The notes under the pieces are model-generated. The model was given only the letters and a program-made list of their open reading frames with translations. It was not told the DNA's origin and searched no databases. From Brachyhypopomus gauderio (Eukaryota; Chordata; Actinopteri; Gymnotiformes; Hypopomidae), in NCBI RefSeq assembly GCF_052324685.1, contig NC_135212.1, positions 45,324,212 through 45,388,211 of the forward strand: 64,000 nucleotides of DNA, read 5' to 3'. The position numbers were made by a program, and so were the translations under genes. Below are positions 1-16,603 of this stretch, one piece after another. Position 1 is the stretch's first letter, and each line of letters opens with the position of its first letter.

Positions 1-1178
1 CTTCCCTTTTCATCACAATAGTCAGAACCACAGGGTGCTCTACTGGACTGATGCTCACATCAGAAGGTGTAGCAATGAGACCCACAAAGTTTGGCACCCC
101 ATCGCCAGCTCCACCCTGCAGCCTCTGCTCTCCTTCTACTCCACCTTATTACTCTCTTACGCAGTCACGCTTTTGTGTGAATCAACATGACTCCATTATA
201 TCAGATTTTCAGTATCTCTCGAGTTTTTTTTTGTGTGTAGTGAAGTATACTCCACAGATGTGGGAAAGTGGTCACCCCTGTTCCTCGTCATGTGGACAGG
301 AACCAGCAAGTCACTGCACTGATTTACACCGAGGGAGGTGACTACCTCCCCAGAATACACACGCCACACTACTGAGGATTCCCACCACCAGGCCAAAACA
401 CCCTTTACCAACTTACTGCTCGAAACATTTTACCACAGTTCATTCAAATAAAAAAATGTGTTTGTAGATTGGAGGTTTGTAGTTTATTTATGTTTCTGAT
501 GCTGTGTGTGTGGGGTGCTAGTTGGTGGCAACCGAGGGCTTCCAGCCTAAAGCTGCACAAACTGTGGTGAAGGATCTCAGTCTGTTAAAAAAAAAAAAAA
601 AAAAGCAGGACAGATGGTTCAAAATGGGGAAGGGGAAAAGAAGGTACATTGGGAAGGGGTTAAAAGGGGAGGAGTGTTCTTAAAGAGACAGCAGCACACG
701 TTTTTAAGCCCACTGCTCCGTCACTGTGCATGAATACACATTGGAGCAGACGTAGATTTCTTACTCCCACCATCTAATCTCTTTCCCTATCCACACCCAA
801 AGCTACAGTGCTCGTTTTCAGACAATTCACAATGGCAGAAAAGGGAAGAGAGGAAGTGTCACTGTACTACGCCCCTACAACCGGCTCCCCTCCACGCTCT
901 TCTCCTGATCACGCAAGTCCACTGAGAGTCACGCCGGTCATATGACCCAGCTGAATGAACGCCTACATGTACATTCTGCTAGCCTGGCAGAAAAGTCGCA
1001 TGGATCTGGAATGTAATCCAATGGAGGAGATGCATCGCTATTGTGTGTGGGTGTGCATGGGTGTCTGCGCGCACGCGTGTGTATGCCTCGCAGAGAGCTA
1101 GAGTGACAGAAAATAGAAATACAGAAGGAGGAGAGAAATAGGAGGAATGAAAGAAAAATATGAGCATGCGTGCCTGTG

Positions 1179-1223
1179 AGAGAAAGACAGAGAAAGAGAG
1201 AGCGAGAGAGAGAAAGAGAGAGA
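1179..1223. repeat. GA-rich purine tract
   Basis: Irregular GA/GAAA purine run within igf2bp1 intron 2. It produces Ser/Leu-rich spurious open frames on the minus strand. Low-complexity sequence only. Confidence 0.85.
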
Positions 1224-4200
1224 TGGCCTCTCATGCAATACCATCAACGGCTTCTCAGAATCTGCACACAGGTGTTCCTGGCTCCTGATTGGTCGCACCC
1301 CCCTTTGCCTGGAAACCCTCCCCCTGCCTTCTGTAGTACTACGATTACAAATGGAGATGGAGAAAGAGGGGGAGCAAGTAACAGACAGAGGAAAGGAGGG
1401 AGGAGAGAGTGAAAGCAGGCAACTGTTGTGGCTCAACACTGCCATTACATACATTCACAGCACGCTTATCTCCATTTACCCAACAACCAACAAAATAGTT
1501 TAGAACATACAACCAAATTTTATTCCACTACTAAACCTACCAAAATACACTGAAGAGTCATTGTATTTTTGTTATACTCATGCACACATTTTGACTTTCA
1601 AAGTCAAAATGGCCATAGTAACTTTCACATTTCCAAAGAGTACCTTTACTAGTGAGAGATCTGCTGATTTTAAAAAGTAATTTAAATAGTTCCCTCTACG
1701 CACAAGACAACAGGCAGTTCATTCTCCCCACTGCCCCTCTAAAATAGTTCCCATCGCTAAAACAACACTACACACTACATCTCAAAACAGACTATTGTAC
1801 ATGACAGTTTATCACATTCTAGAAATGCCAAAAGACAAGTCACTCATAATAGACGGCTGGGAACAAAATGGCCGCAATTACAGAATAGCTTTACAAAACA
1901 AACAATTACTGTAATGAATGTAATCAGTCACTGGGGAGTATAGCCCTTTTCACCAAACGTTTAGCAAAGACAAACCCCACCAATACCACCCAACCACCCA
2001 CCCCATACAACGAGGGAGGAGAAACTATCCAGCTTCACTTCCCTGAGGGCCAGGCCTCTGTCAATTACCAAGTTTACTAAGATGTAAATTTCAAACTGCA
2101 GAGTCATGACTTCATTTCTGAAGCACATGTCATTGATGACTTGTGCTCTGAGGGGTTACTTCACAAAAGAGTGTTTTCTGCACACTTAATCTGACTCGCA
2201 CTTCTTACAAACACCCATGTAATCCAAACAAATAAATTAATAACCTCTTTCCATGATATCCACATGTCCATATATCTGTACGCTGACCTATGCAATAGTT
2301 TTAAAGTTAATGAACTTGATAAGGTACAAGCTTGATGCGTTTTACATCCAAGTCTGTGATCAATGGGGATATAACAATCATTGGTCACCATGACCATTTT
2401 AGGGGTGTGTGCATAAGGGAGGTCTGCTCACACCACGAGCCTTCACACCTCATTATAATACAATACTACATATCAGCTAACATTACAATCGGATGATTGT
2501 TAGGTGAGCATCAGTTAGAGTCAGATTTAGCTACAAACAGGAATATTTACAAACTCCCAAAACATCTGTTAAAACAACATCACAATGTAAACCATTACCA
2601 GTTGCACCAAAAGGTACTTTATTCATTCTAATGTAAATATGATCTGACCATCTGATATTCCAGCCAATTAATCCTCATCCTAATTTTAATAATAAATATT
2701 TCTGATAATCAAATTGGCATCAATATGGTTGTTTTAAAACCATATTAATAATAATACCAAAATAATAATAATTACCAACCCATGCAGACACTGAGGACTA
2801 CCTTTTGAGAGGTGCGTGGGACAGTACTGCTACACCTGACCACCTGGAGTTTCCCACAGCACCTGGGCTCTCAATTGGTCATATGGAAGTTACTGTCGGC
2901 TTGACTGTTCCAAGTACCAAAACTTTAAAAAGTAACTGAACTCAAGGCACCATAAAAGGCTTGTTCATACAAATACAACATTCCTCATCAAACGTCAAGT
3001 ATGGAAGCCCCGTATGTATGAATATGGGTGTGCCACACACTCTTGCACATATCAGTATGCATGGATACATACAGACTTACTTTTTTAAACCACTCTCTTA
3101 ATTTAAAAACATACATACTACAGGTTACCCAAGTTTATTAAACACGTCATTACATGTGGACAAGCAGACTGTGTAGGGATTTGAATGACCAAGATGTGTT
3201 TTTTATGACTATCCCTAAAAAGCTTCTCATTCCACTTATGAACCCTTACAAAAGGAGCCATGATATCTCACACACGGGATGTGCCATATTGAAATCGTGT
3301 GCTTTACCATCCCCAGAAAATCATCACCTTTTAATTTGTTGATTAGTTTACCAAAATCACTGAAAAAAGCATGAAAAAGTTAACATGCCTTAAAAAAATC
3401 CTGATTAAGGCCACATTTGTTTGAAAAACAACAGTAAACCGAGTGATTACTTTTGCAAAGACTTACTTTCGTGTGATACTGCTATGTCACTATACCACTG
3501 AATTGTTGCCCTATTCCACGTTTAACGTACATTTCCTACAACTGATACTTGGGTCGTTTTTAACCCTTGGTCTTCTACACGAAACCTACGATAAAAGAAC
3601 TAAAAAACACCGCTTCTAAATGAACGGAGCGTGTGAACTTCATAAAATAAGAATAAAGAAAATGGCCTAATTCACACACTGAAGTCACACTGGTTTCTTG
3701 ATTACATACGCTATCGTATACCGATACAACTACTACTAGACTACTTCTACTACTAATACTACTACTAATAATAATAAATAATCGGATCCAATGACATTTC
3801 GTATACATTTAATGTTTAGAGTTCAACGTGTCGTATATTTTAAATAACAGTGGATTTCTAGAAAATGACCACGAAGCCTAGTTTGTGAGACCAACTGCCA
3901 AATGGATAGAGAGCTGCATTGTACGCCATTTTCCTTTTGCTGACGTTGGATTACTATTCGCAATGATGGCGACCACGTGTCACTTAAATCAAAACGTTAG
4001 CTTTCAATGAAAAGCTCCCAAACAGCCTATTAATAGTTCCATCACAAATGATGGTAAATAGTAATCTGTAAACCAGCACACTAGACAAAAGTGACCATCG
4101 TTAGTTAACTGGCGATAAAGAAAAGGACATTCACAGATATTTAAAACGTAAAAATTATTTTGGCCATGGATTAAAAATAACGATTACTTAGCTATCATAT

Positions 4201-4842
4201 ATCGAGCGAAAACTGAGCAAACATACTACTTTATTGCTAAATGTGGTCAGAAATTAAATAAATAAAATAAACCAATTAATTAAATAATAGTTAGTGCTCA
4301 GGTAGGCTAAGGTGACGGAAAGAGTACAGCGTTCATTCGGTCTACCTGCAATAGTTTAAATGGGCCCAGAATGTGCCCAGTCATCAAGGTGTGCACAAAG
4401 TCTTTAACCTTCAAAATTTTGGATTTTAATACGGACTAGTCTTCGATTTCATATAGGCTAACAGCGGGAGTGCATTGGTATTCATGTGTGAATCAATCTT
4501 GGTTGAATGGTTATGCTAATTTTCTAATGTGTTGAGAATGGGGTGAGAAAAGGTGGCCAGGGTGGAGCGACTTGGATTTCACCCCCACCCCCCACCCCCA
4601 CTTTTTTAAGCACAGGCTGTTGGGCTGTTATAACATTATACATTATCCCAACGAGCTAAATTCTACCAAGACAAAATACTGGAGGTAGGCTACAGCTTCC
4701 ATGAGATATTGTAACAATTGGAGACACACCTTTACAAACGCCACACTGACCACAATTCGTACAACAACTACTTTTAACCGACCCATCGACCGATAAGGGA
4801 CGTAAAATAAATAAATAAAATTGACCGTGTGTCTGTGTGTAT

Positions 4843-4871
4843 ACACACACACACACACATACATACACTAA

Positions 4872-4942
<71 letters not shown>
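4843..4942. repeat. Compound microsatellite (CA)n then (TA)n
   Basis: A (CA)8 block at 4843-4858 is followed, after a short spacer, by an uninterrupted (TA)34 block at 4875-4942. The TA run is self-complementary and so can extrude as a cruciform or hairpin. It lies in intron 2 of igf2bp1 and is expected to vary in length between individuals. Confidence 0.95.
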
Positions 4943-4943
<1 letters not shown>

Positions 4944-5622
4944 GCGTACGTTACATAACATTTCTTTCTTTCAACATTTTATGTATTTATCAATTAGGGT
5001 TCACGTAACACGCGTACGTATTAGTAAATATTAGACATCAAGAATTGTGCGTCAAATCAAATTAAAGCGTCAAAGAATTTAGTGTATTATACCATATCAA
5101 CTTAATTGACTTTTTCGAACAGATTATTAATCCGTTGATCTTTCAAGCAAAACAGCCTGGTGTTTATGACTAATTCAACAAAAGATCCATCGAGGCCTAG
5201 ACCTTACATTAGGCCAAGGCCCTGCTTTCGTGTTTGAAACAAGTCATTCAAGTAATGACCATGCAACCATCATTTGGCTATTTTACGTATTGCAAATAAG
5301 AATGAATTGCACCCAAACACGAATAAAGAAGAAAACATTACTATAAAAGCACGCCGTGCTGCATGAAATGCTCCCCCCTCCCCACTTACTAGATACAGCC
5401 ATCACAATTTACCATTGGCATTAACAGTTTTTATCGAATTGAAAAACGACGAGTTTTGACCCAGAGTTAAGGGAGAAAACGCATATTCTGGTCCAATAGA
5501 TCCACAATTTCGACACCAAACCAGAGAACAGTAGAATGGCGGATCGAATCCACTCTACGACCCCTACACATAGTATACATTCACATTTCCAATAACTGAG
5601 TATTTAGGAGCAAGCTAAATAC

Positions 5623-7088
<1,466 letters not shown>

Positions 7089-10000
7089 TCACAAAAAATC
7101 AGAAATCAAAACAAAACTTCGACAAAGCGCAGTAAATTTGCAAAAATTAATTGATACCGCCAACAATAAAAAGAGCACGTATTTTTCAACTAGTTGTGAC
7201 TGAAAATTAAAGAATTTCAAATTCAAAGCAGAATCCTACATAAAAGGGGAAAGTTCGACTAACAGTAATGTTGCAGCCTGATGAAGTCCAGCGGAGGAGT
7301 GGAGAATCCTTGACTGTAGCAATCCTTCCGAATTTCCTGCACAGTGTGGAAACCCGTATCAGTCTGAATTAATTTGATGGTGGTTATGGTGGAATAGTGG
7401 TACAAGTATGGCGGGATCGGGAGAAATTCTTTTCTCTCTGCCCCTCAACCTAGAGCTGTACCCTGCACTGTCATACAGATCCTACTGCCTGGCGATGGCA
7501 CCGCCTCTAAACCGACTCGAATTTACTAATTTTTTTTTGTTTGCAAAGAGGAAACCACGTGGTCTGTCGGAGTAGCGAAAGAAGGGGCCGGTCCTCCTCG
7601 GTGTGTGCCCAGCACAGCAGCATATGGGTGTGCTAGGGAAGCAAACCTTCAATGCGCTTTTACTACCGTGCTTTAGGCTATGGGTACCGGCTATATGCAC
7701 ACACGTACCCAACGCATACGCAAGCTAGCTCTGGTGTTGAATGTCGTGTTGCTCGTGAAATTGCGTTTTATTGGTTCCCACAGTCGGTACGTTTACACTA
7801 GCAGATATGTTTCGGGATTCAATAAAGCGGACGACAAAAGGCCATCATCTGTTTTTTTTCTCAAATTTTGCCAATATCATATACAAACAAAGAACTGGTG
7901 AAATGCAGGTCTGCTACTCGTAAAGTTACTTCTTCCCTACGCACAGCATACCCCACTAAGGCGTGTATGGAGCTATGGCAAATATTTGCTCGTTGACGTA
8001 AAGCTTGTTAGGCTAAACAAATGATCTACGTTGCCCAAAGGAATTGATATAGGCCTACGTTCCTATTTAATAAAATATGTATATATATTTTTGATTCATT
8101 CATGTAGTCTGCATATAACACAAGTTTTTACAAAACGTCCAGTGCTCTACTTGTTAATTGCTGAATACTGACACTGAAACAGTAAATCATACTAAATTGA
8201 AAAATGGTATCCGTTACTTCGTCAATCTCTCAGGGACCAGCAACGTTGACACATTGGAACATATCGGCCTTTAAGAGTCGAAGTAACTCAAACTGCACAT
8301 TTAGTTTCGCTTATGTCTTTTATTTCGGCGAATGTACCACTTCTGTTTGAGATTTACTGCACAATGTTCACGGTGGGCCTCAGGAAGACGCGTATAGGTT
8401 TGACAATCGAGTCAAAATGGAGGTCTGAGACAGCGTAGGGCCTGCTACAGCATCCCGCCTACCATGAGGAAGTGGGCGAATCAACTGTTGCACAAGCTCT
8501 TCTAAATACAAATTGCTCGAAGGTTACCGCTGCTGACTTCTGTAAACTACTTTACGTTAAATTTGCTAAAAATCCGAACATTCATTTTCACGTCGAAACT
8601 ATGCATCCGTACTATGTAATACAGCAACGGACTAGTAGTTCTGAAAGACTTGCAGGTTGTACACGTGGCGGCAGCACCGACCTCATTTTTTAGAAAATGG
8701 CTTCGCACAGGCTACACTAAGCGGACGAGGTTTCCTTGTTTCATACGAATCTCGAAAACATAAGGTTCTCATGTTGTACACCGTTTTCCTGTTATGCAAC
8801 GTCTGCTATATTGATTTTAAAAGTGCAGCACAGTCGCCTGTACGCGTCATGTTTCTTAAGGTATCTTCAGAAATGTACGCAGAAGAACGCAACATTTGCT
8901 CATTTGGTTACAATACGTAAACCATACCGACTAAGGTGTCGAGCAGTTGTGTCCAGAGGATTTTTGAGTTCTGAATGGGAGGCCTACGTGCATTTTGAAA
9001 CAACCTCATAACCTGCTGCACCATGATCTTCATACTGTAAAAGACGCCTATGCAGAAGACACGTGTAGTGATCTGTGCTGCATTTTTAAGTGAAGACAGT
9101 ACTTACCCCTAACCTAATATATAAAGTTCATTAGCGCTTAAACTAATAAAATATTTGCTTAATTTGCTTCAATAACATTTCCTCTCTGTGTTGGTTAGTC
9201 ATAGTGAACAATAGCTGTAAATATTTATTCCTCTATGCATTCTTTATTTATGCATTGTTTCTTTCTGGAAAGCACTTTGTAAACTTTAAGAAAAGCTATA
9301 AAATAAAGTTATAGAGAAGGCACTTTCTACCTGGGGGTATATAGCCAGTTTGTAAGAAGATGACGTGTGTATACCCACAAATAGCTGTCTAGAAGACAAG
9401 AGAGGAATTGCAACTCAAGTTTAAATCATAATCTTTGCCTAGGGTGAGTGACAAAGTAGAGACTGTATAGAAAAGTTATTCTTTGATAAATTTGCATAAT
9501 GTATGTTTTTTTCACTTTGGAAGGATGATTAAACTACTCCTGAATACATCTTAAGTTGACCATTGATCAGTGGTATAGACTGGATCTTTTGTATGTCTCT
9601 TTTAAATGTTGATGTTTTGACAAGGATGTTTTTTTTCATTTGCAAACTAAGGTACTTGTCTTGGCAATAACTTACATTAACAAAGACCTAGCAAATAGGC
9701 ACATTTTGAGGCAGTCAGACGTTTTACTGCTCGTTGCCTGTGTAAGTGCACTGGGAAGGATGGACTAGTGGCCATGAGGCCAAAAGGTTAAATTCTCCTC
9801 TATATCACATGAATCCACATTCAAGTCCTAAAGCTGTAACAACTAAGCACATGTAGAAATCTCAAAAAGATCTTAAAGTCCTACTGAATTTGTACACATG
9901 TAACATTTGCAACATTTTTTGTATTGTCTTATGAAAGAGAAGGGCATAAAAACCAAGTGTTTGAAGACAGCCAAAGATTTATCTAATTTGGCCTGCCAAA

Positions 10001-10398
10001 ACACAATCAGTTCTCTATTCAGTTTTGTATATACCCTGGATAGGTCACTGTCGTAACTGGCATTGGTAGGTGTTCATGTGTTTGTGCTGTCATGATAACT
10101 CACCTTATATCATTCCCACATTATCATTATTGTTCTCATGCCTCTAATATAATCCTTTGTGCTAGATATAAACACTTGTAAAATGCAGTCTGATCATGTG
10201 GACATGCTTCAGTTCAAACTATGGTGCTCACATCAGCAGGAACAATTTAACTTGGTGTGACTTCACAGAATGCTTGATCTGAACAAGATAGGTAAATGTA
10301 TTATATATATCCTCTGAATGCATTGCCATGTGAATACAGCACCCAGAGAACCAGAGCATAGCCTTTACTAGCACTGGTATTGTGACCTGACCACACAC

Positions 10399-10472
10399 AG
10401 GGAGGGGGGTTGGGATGGGGGAAGTAGATGAGGAAGGAGGTGGGGTTGTGTTTTTATTGGGGGAGAGAGACT
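10399..10472 (+). repeat. G-rich tract with repeated G runs
   Basis: Contains several runs of three or more G (for example ggagggggg, gggatggggg, ggtgggg, ggggga) in about 70 bases, enough to form G-quadruplexes on the plus strand. No gene is adjacent. Function unknown. Confidence 0.55.
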
Positions 10473-12479
10473 ACTGAATTGGAGTTCTGTGCATAAGTAT
10501 ATACTCTAGTCCAGAGATCTTACAGGTAACAGATAACCTCTTTGTTTAATGTTTTGTGCTTTGCTTTGACCGGGCTTTACATGAAACAGATGCAGGGTGA
10601 TGGAATTAAGGTTAAAGTTTTGTTAACGTGTAAACCTATTATTAGACTGAAATTTTACAGAACTGAAAAGGTAATACATTTGATAGTAAAACTGTTAGGA
10701 TTAGATTTATGAATTAGCTATAGTAATGTTTATATAAAGATTGATTTGTTGAACAAAAATAAAAAGATTCCAATGTGACACAGAAGTTTAGATCAAAGTG
10801 TATAGTTCAGTAACCATAAAATAACGTGACCATTAATTAACTTGTTAGTGGAATGCAATGATTTTGCAAAGTGCTATCAAACCAAAGAGAGCCGTGTTTC
10901 AAGTAATTGTGTGAATTATGTAGATTTAATTAAACATTTGTAAAGCATTACACTACTTACAGACTTGAGTGGTTGGTCTGTCTATAACATTTTATTGCTG
11001 GTTTATTCCAGTTATCCTGCTTCAATTAAATTGTTGAGACAGATTAATCTATCACTGATGTATAAAAACATAATTAGAACAAATGCTACTGAAATTGCCA
11101 TTTTATGTTGAGATAAAATAAGATTTAAGAACAAATAAAATATGTGAAACAAAATACAGAAACTGCATTCTTTTAGTTCATGTTCTTTGTTCAATTTCTC
11201 TTTACTTTCACGTTTAAACTTAGTATAAAGAAGTATGTTTCTGGATATGGATTTTGTATAATATTCTGTTCAGAAATGTGTTTGTCATACTTAGCAGAGA
11301 ATGTAGAAAATGTGATGTGAAAGTTAGCAGTCATTATAATGGAAGTACAAAAGAAGAATTTGGCTTTCTCCACAACTGATTTTTAAATCAGCACAATAAA
11401 TGGTTCAGAAACATTTTCATAAAGCCTATTTTAGAAGACATAACTAAGTTTACTATTCATTTGTATTATTTGCAGTGACAGTATCCAAACTGGTGGAGAT
11501 CTTTCTTTTCCAAAACTGAACAAATTCATTGGTTATAAAGAGTTGAGACCAATCATTGACACAGTTGTTTAAAGAAATGGTTTCCATCTTTGATTATATA
11601 ATGAACTGAGGAACATATTTAGGGGATATTTTCCACTATACAAATAATTAATACTCTCAAATGATATACTGTATGACTGTTCACACTGTTCACTGTTACA
11701 ATGCATTATGTTAACACATTGTATTCTAAATTGAGAGAGATTCAGTAGTATTTAATGATAAAAAACCTTTTTATTGACATAAAACCTGCATGGGCATGTT
11801 CACATAATTTGTTGCATAAACATTTAAAAAATCTAACAACAATTTTTGTGTTTAAAACCTTTAAATGACATTAAATAAATGATATTTTTTACTCCTGATG
11901 GCAAGAAAAAAAATTATAACAAGCAACTAAGAAGACATACAACTTTCATGGACAAACAAATAAGTAAAACAATGAAAGCATCAAATGCATATTGTTTAAA
12001 TGCAGTTGCTCCATCTTCTTGTACAAATGTCACAAATATATGATGTATGTAAACCTGCAATTAGATACAACATCAAAACTAACAAAGTTGAAACAGAACA
12101 TAAGTTAAACTTTAAAGAATTACAATTACCTACATAAAATATTCAGCAAATAAATGGTAGAAATATTTGATACTTCCTAATAGAACATTAGACAGGCTTC
12201 AAACTCAAGAAATGGATCAAAATGAATACATAAACATAATTAAATATGCTAACAAAATATTTTTAAATGTTAAATAATTCGGATTATTTTGACAAGCAGA
12301 AAGAAAGAAAGACAGACAGAAAGAAACATAATTATTTGCAGAGATGATGTAGCTGTACATACTGATGATACTTGGATATTGTAGACTAATTCCTCTGGTA
12401 CCTTAATTAAGTTAGGTGAAGGTCTGTATCCCTTAATGAAGCGAACGAAGTTTTCCGACGGTCAACTTCAAAACATTAC

Positions 12480-12610
12480 TATCTACAATTTACTCTCCAC
12501 AAAATGGAGAGGGATGGGGGGATGGGCTCTCCAATCAGAACAACGCCTCGCCTGAAACCCCGTGACGTAGTTAACACACCCCCGTGCGCACAGTTGTTCT
12601 CCCTTTCATT
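12480..12610. promoter_or_regulatory. Candidate regulatory patch with CCAAT and CRE-like motifs
   Basis: A locally GC-richer block in an AT-rich desert. It contains ctCCAATca and then gTGACGTAg, a CRE/ATF-like core, followed by a C-rich run. This resembles a small promoter or enhancer, but no transcript start or coding exon is evident. It is an inference from motif density only. Confidence 0.3.
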
Positions 12611-14324
12611 TAAACGCTGCTTTCCTATTGCCGTCCAACAAATATCATTAAAGCATACCTTAACTTTGAACAGAATGTTTCACAATGCAGGTTTTAAGAG
12701 CTCGTAGTTTTTCGGTGTAAACAGAAAGCTGGGGCAAATGTGTCAATAAAAATGAACTCGACATTATTTTTGAGGAGTTTGGGTCGTTGAGATTGCTTCC
12801 GATTTTAAATCGATTTGTCTTTGCTAACAATAAAATCAAGACTGCCATGCAAGTATGTAGACATCCACCGATAATCTGCCGTTTATCTAAACAAAATATC
12901 ATTTACTCTTTGTGGTTTGTACATCGTATTACATAAGACACCAAATGAACGAATTGCACGTAACTGCTCCCACCAAGCGGACATTTTGGGGTAATGCAAG
13001 CTTTCGGTACGGAGTGGGGAGCATAAAAACTTCGTTAAGACTACAATACATTTCCAAACAAAGTTTCACACGATGCTGTCTCTTCCTCAAAATTATTATG
13101 TCTGTAGTTCAAAAGGAGCTCGTTTATAATCAAATGGCTAAAACACCAGGATAGTTTAGGGATCGGACGCCTGGTAAAGTTATGTTTCTTCTTCATTATA
13201 AACATATATTTTAAACTCTATTAAGCCACGTGTTTCTGTATCTTCTCGTTTTGAATTTCGTTTGTGTTTGCCGTTACTTCTTTTATGAATCGAAGACTAT
13301 GTCAGAAACCACAAAAATTACTATATTTTGTTCTTCATCTCAACATTCGCATATTACACTGACAACAAAGGATTTGTTCAAACGTACTTCACATTATAAT
13401 GTTTCCTTGATGAAGATAATGCTGTTGACATATTTACAGTGAGATGCTGGCAGTTATTTAGAGATAATTTTGTGTCTATTAAAACGGCAAGGAACCGCAC
13501 GCGCCTTAAACTTTACATGATCTTTGCTTTGTTGCTGACGAAATTCCTGTCTTAAAGAGTTCATGGGTATGTTTCGAATGTTTCTTCCATCATTAATAAT
13601 TGCATTAAGGTAGTTTCAAATGTAAATAAAAGGTGGGTGCGCGACACATAAAAGGTATTATTTTCGTTTGTTAAAATGCTTTGTATAAAAAGTTGGTGTT
13701 TCATGTTTAGAGGCTGATATAATGAAACATGCAACATTATTGTAATGATTCAATGAAACAAGTTACAATTTGAAGCAATAAGGCTTCAGGTGAAATTAAT
13801 AAAAATTCAACAAGCCAGGTGAAATTAATAAAACAACCACAATGAAGAGGAATGTGTCTGTACACCAATTATACATTTATTCGTTTATATATCGAGGATA
13901 GAGAGTAACTAAACTGTTCAGAGAATGATTTCTTGACAAAAACAGTAGTGACTTAAAATACGTAAACACCTCTTAAGCAAAGCGAAAAATACACAAGTGA
14001 ACCATCTAGAAATCTTTATCAGGTTATGAATAACTTTCTTCATATAAACTATATCTATACATCTGAACAGAACGGTTAGCGAGCAAAACTTTAACTGGTT
14101 TGCAAATCATTTTTGATCTGACGTTTTGTTGAAAAGTTGTTTATAATGTGTCGCATTAAAAATAGTTTCCTACCTCAAGATTAAAGTCTTAAACGAAATA
14201 TCGTGGTGTCGTACTTTCTTTCCTTCTTTTTGGTTTCTGTAGACTATTCACGTGGATCGATCAGCAGTTAGTTTACTTGTCTTGTCTGTACAAGTAACCT
14301 AGGTTAAATTCCCATTGTAAGGTA

Positions 14325-14405
14325 GCGGTTGTGACGCCACAATTGTAATTTACGTCGAAGCTCCTCCTTTGGGAACAAAGGCTATAATGCAGATGACGTA
14401 ACAGA
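14325..14405. promoter_or_regulatory. Candidate regulatory patch with two CRE/AP-1-like motifs
   Basis: Within about 80 bases there are gTGACGcca, caattgtaatttACGTc, an inverted-repeat-like ctttgGGAACaaag and gaTGACGTAAc. The cluster of TGACG(T) cores in an otherwise bland region suggests an enhancer-like element. No conservation data are available here. Confidence 0.3.
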
Positions 14406-16603
14406 AACGCAATTCTTAAGAACCCAGAGAATATTTGGCAAAATCATAAAGTATCTCTCAAGAGAACAAACAGATAATTCTTATTATATAATGGCTAAAA
14501 ACGTTGGCTTCCCGATTTGATTTATTGTGGATGATCACCACCTCAAAGATTTGAACTAAAAAGTTCCAGTAGCCTATATGTTGATTTCTGGACAATGCTA
14601 TGCAGTTTCTTACGACATCGCTACTTTTAATTCATTCAGCTATCCACGATTATTTAAAAATGAAATTAAACACATCTGAAGAAATGGAGTTGAATCAGAA
14701 ATAGGCATTTCCTTAATTACAATCAGCTTCATGTTGTATAATTTAAGAAAGACCAAATTAAGGGATCCTCGTCGGATTTGCTGGATTTGAACGAGTAATG
14801 TTCTTATGTCTTATGAGAAGGGTCAGCGTTTGCACTATGTTTAGAAAGCGCAGCTAGTACCGGTAGTAGTAGTAGTATCTAGTAGTAGATATTCCACTCT
14901 GATCTCTGTAAGACGGATAGGTGGAGCGTCTACCTCTGGATAAGTAGCCTACCAAGTGAGGCTCGCTGTGCTGGGGTATCAGACCTCTTTGGATGTTAGT
15001 TGGTGGTGTCCAGCGCTAGTTCTTTATTTCTTTAAAAAATATTGGTGTAGAGTACGACCGGAAACGTACTGGAATGTGTTCTCAGTAGCATGCTCAGTAA
15101 CTAGTTCAGTTACTCATAGTTAACTCGTAGTTCAGTTGAGGTCTTTACAAAGCACCTAATCCATGCTTTTAAGTATCAGATCTGAGGCAAAATTTGCATT
15201 TGAAGAGATAAAGGTTCTGCTAAAGGAATTGTAGTTAGTGCCACAGGACCCAAGTACTCTTCAAAAGGACAGTTTTAAATTTGTGCAACAGACACAATAG
15301 CATATGTACAATACCAAAACGCTATTGTCCAATGATGGTCTGAAAATACTCCATGTGTGTGCACACATTATTACACAAATTATTAATTCAACTCTGAAGA
15401 GGTTTTGTATGAAGCAAGACTTTTTTTGGTCAATATTAATAGATAGGTTCAATATACATATGCACTTTGTACCTTATGCAAGCATAATTGTCTCATGTTT
15501 GAAAGATGAATGTATCCTCTATCATCAATTATCATAGTTTGGTAGACAGTGTTAAAACGACAGACAGTGATTTTAGACTAGTTTTTTTTTTATTTAAAAA
15601 AGTAAAATGGTTGCTTGGTTGGTCATATAAATTGCTAACATTGCCTCTGCTTTTCATTTGTACATAAACAAAACCATACTATTAAAATACAAATACGTGT
15701 ATAGGTTGTATTCAGAAAACCAGCAATTAATCCTGATGTCCCAGGTTATAATAAATCTTAATAAAAATCTTAATCATTCTTACTGTGAAATTGTTACCTT
15801 TCAGGGGTTTATGTCATAAATGCTATCTGTTCAGTTGAATAAGATACAAGTTTTATATAAATAGTAGTCATGCAAGTATAATTCACAATGGGTTTTAACA
15901 GTACTTTTAATACACCCAATTATAGCAATAACCTGCATCTAAATGTATTTCAGCACAAAATAAATTTGATACTCAATTCAATCTACACACAGTAAGTAAA
16001 TGTTCTATGAAGGTTTAATAATCTGTGAGCAATTGAGGTTATACAATCAAAATATTTTAAAAGTTAAAGATGATTACTTCCGTAGTAGTTTCTATGGGCA
16101 GAATATAAAGTTATAAAACAAACACAAACTAATCAGAGGAGAGTGACCTATTCATATATACTACACAAATAATCTTTGCATAACTGTTTCAGTTGAAGCT
16201 GTGTCGTTGCAGCAATGACCTCCCAGGTACACGTTTCATGGTACTACGAATAATTAAAATACATCAAATTCAACCATAAGAAACAGCTGCAAAATAAGTC
16301 CTAGATATCTGAGCAAATGATTCAGTTTAGAACTACAAAAACATTGTTTGAAAAACATTTTATATTTCTATTTACATCTCAACTGATGCATGATAAAATG
16401 CAAATAATAGAATTCAATGTTTGAAAACTGAATAGCTATATTTATTTTAAAATGAGTTCCATTAACCCCGATTTTAATTTATTCTAAAATGTCAAAAAGA
16501 GATATTCCATAAACCCTTCTTTGAGTCAAGAAAAAGAACTGTTTAATTAGAATTTACATCATTGTATTTATATTTGCATTGGATGCATACAGTAATTTAC
16601 AGA

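Larger units (their letters stand above)
1..5622 (-). other. igf2bp1 intron 2 (part); no other gene seen
   Basis: This stretch follows the second coding exon of igf2bp1 on the minus strand, and no third exon (which should encode the start of the RRM linker and RRM2) is recognisable in it, so the intron continues off the left edge. It is AT-rich and holds an A18 run (587-604), a GA-rich tract (about 1179-1223) and a CA/TA microsatellite (4843-4942). Short open frames here have no recognisable protein features. Long early introns are usual for IGF2BP genes; that part is family knowledge, not seen here. Confidence 0.75.

Noticed and set aside
4643-5034. Tyr-Ile repeat frames
   Set aside because: Translation of the TA microsatellite.
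8472-9011. Three overlapping plus frames near 8.5-9.0 kb
   Set aside because: No similarity to SNF8, GIP or any family I know; overlapping frames in different phases suggest chance.
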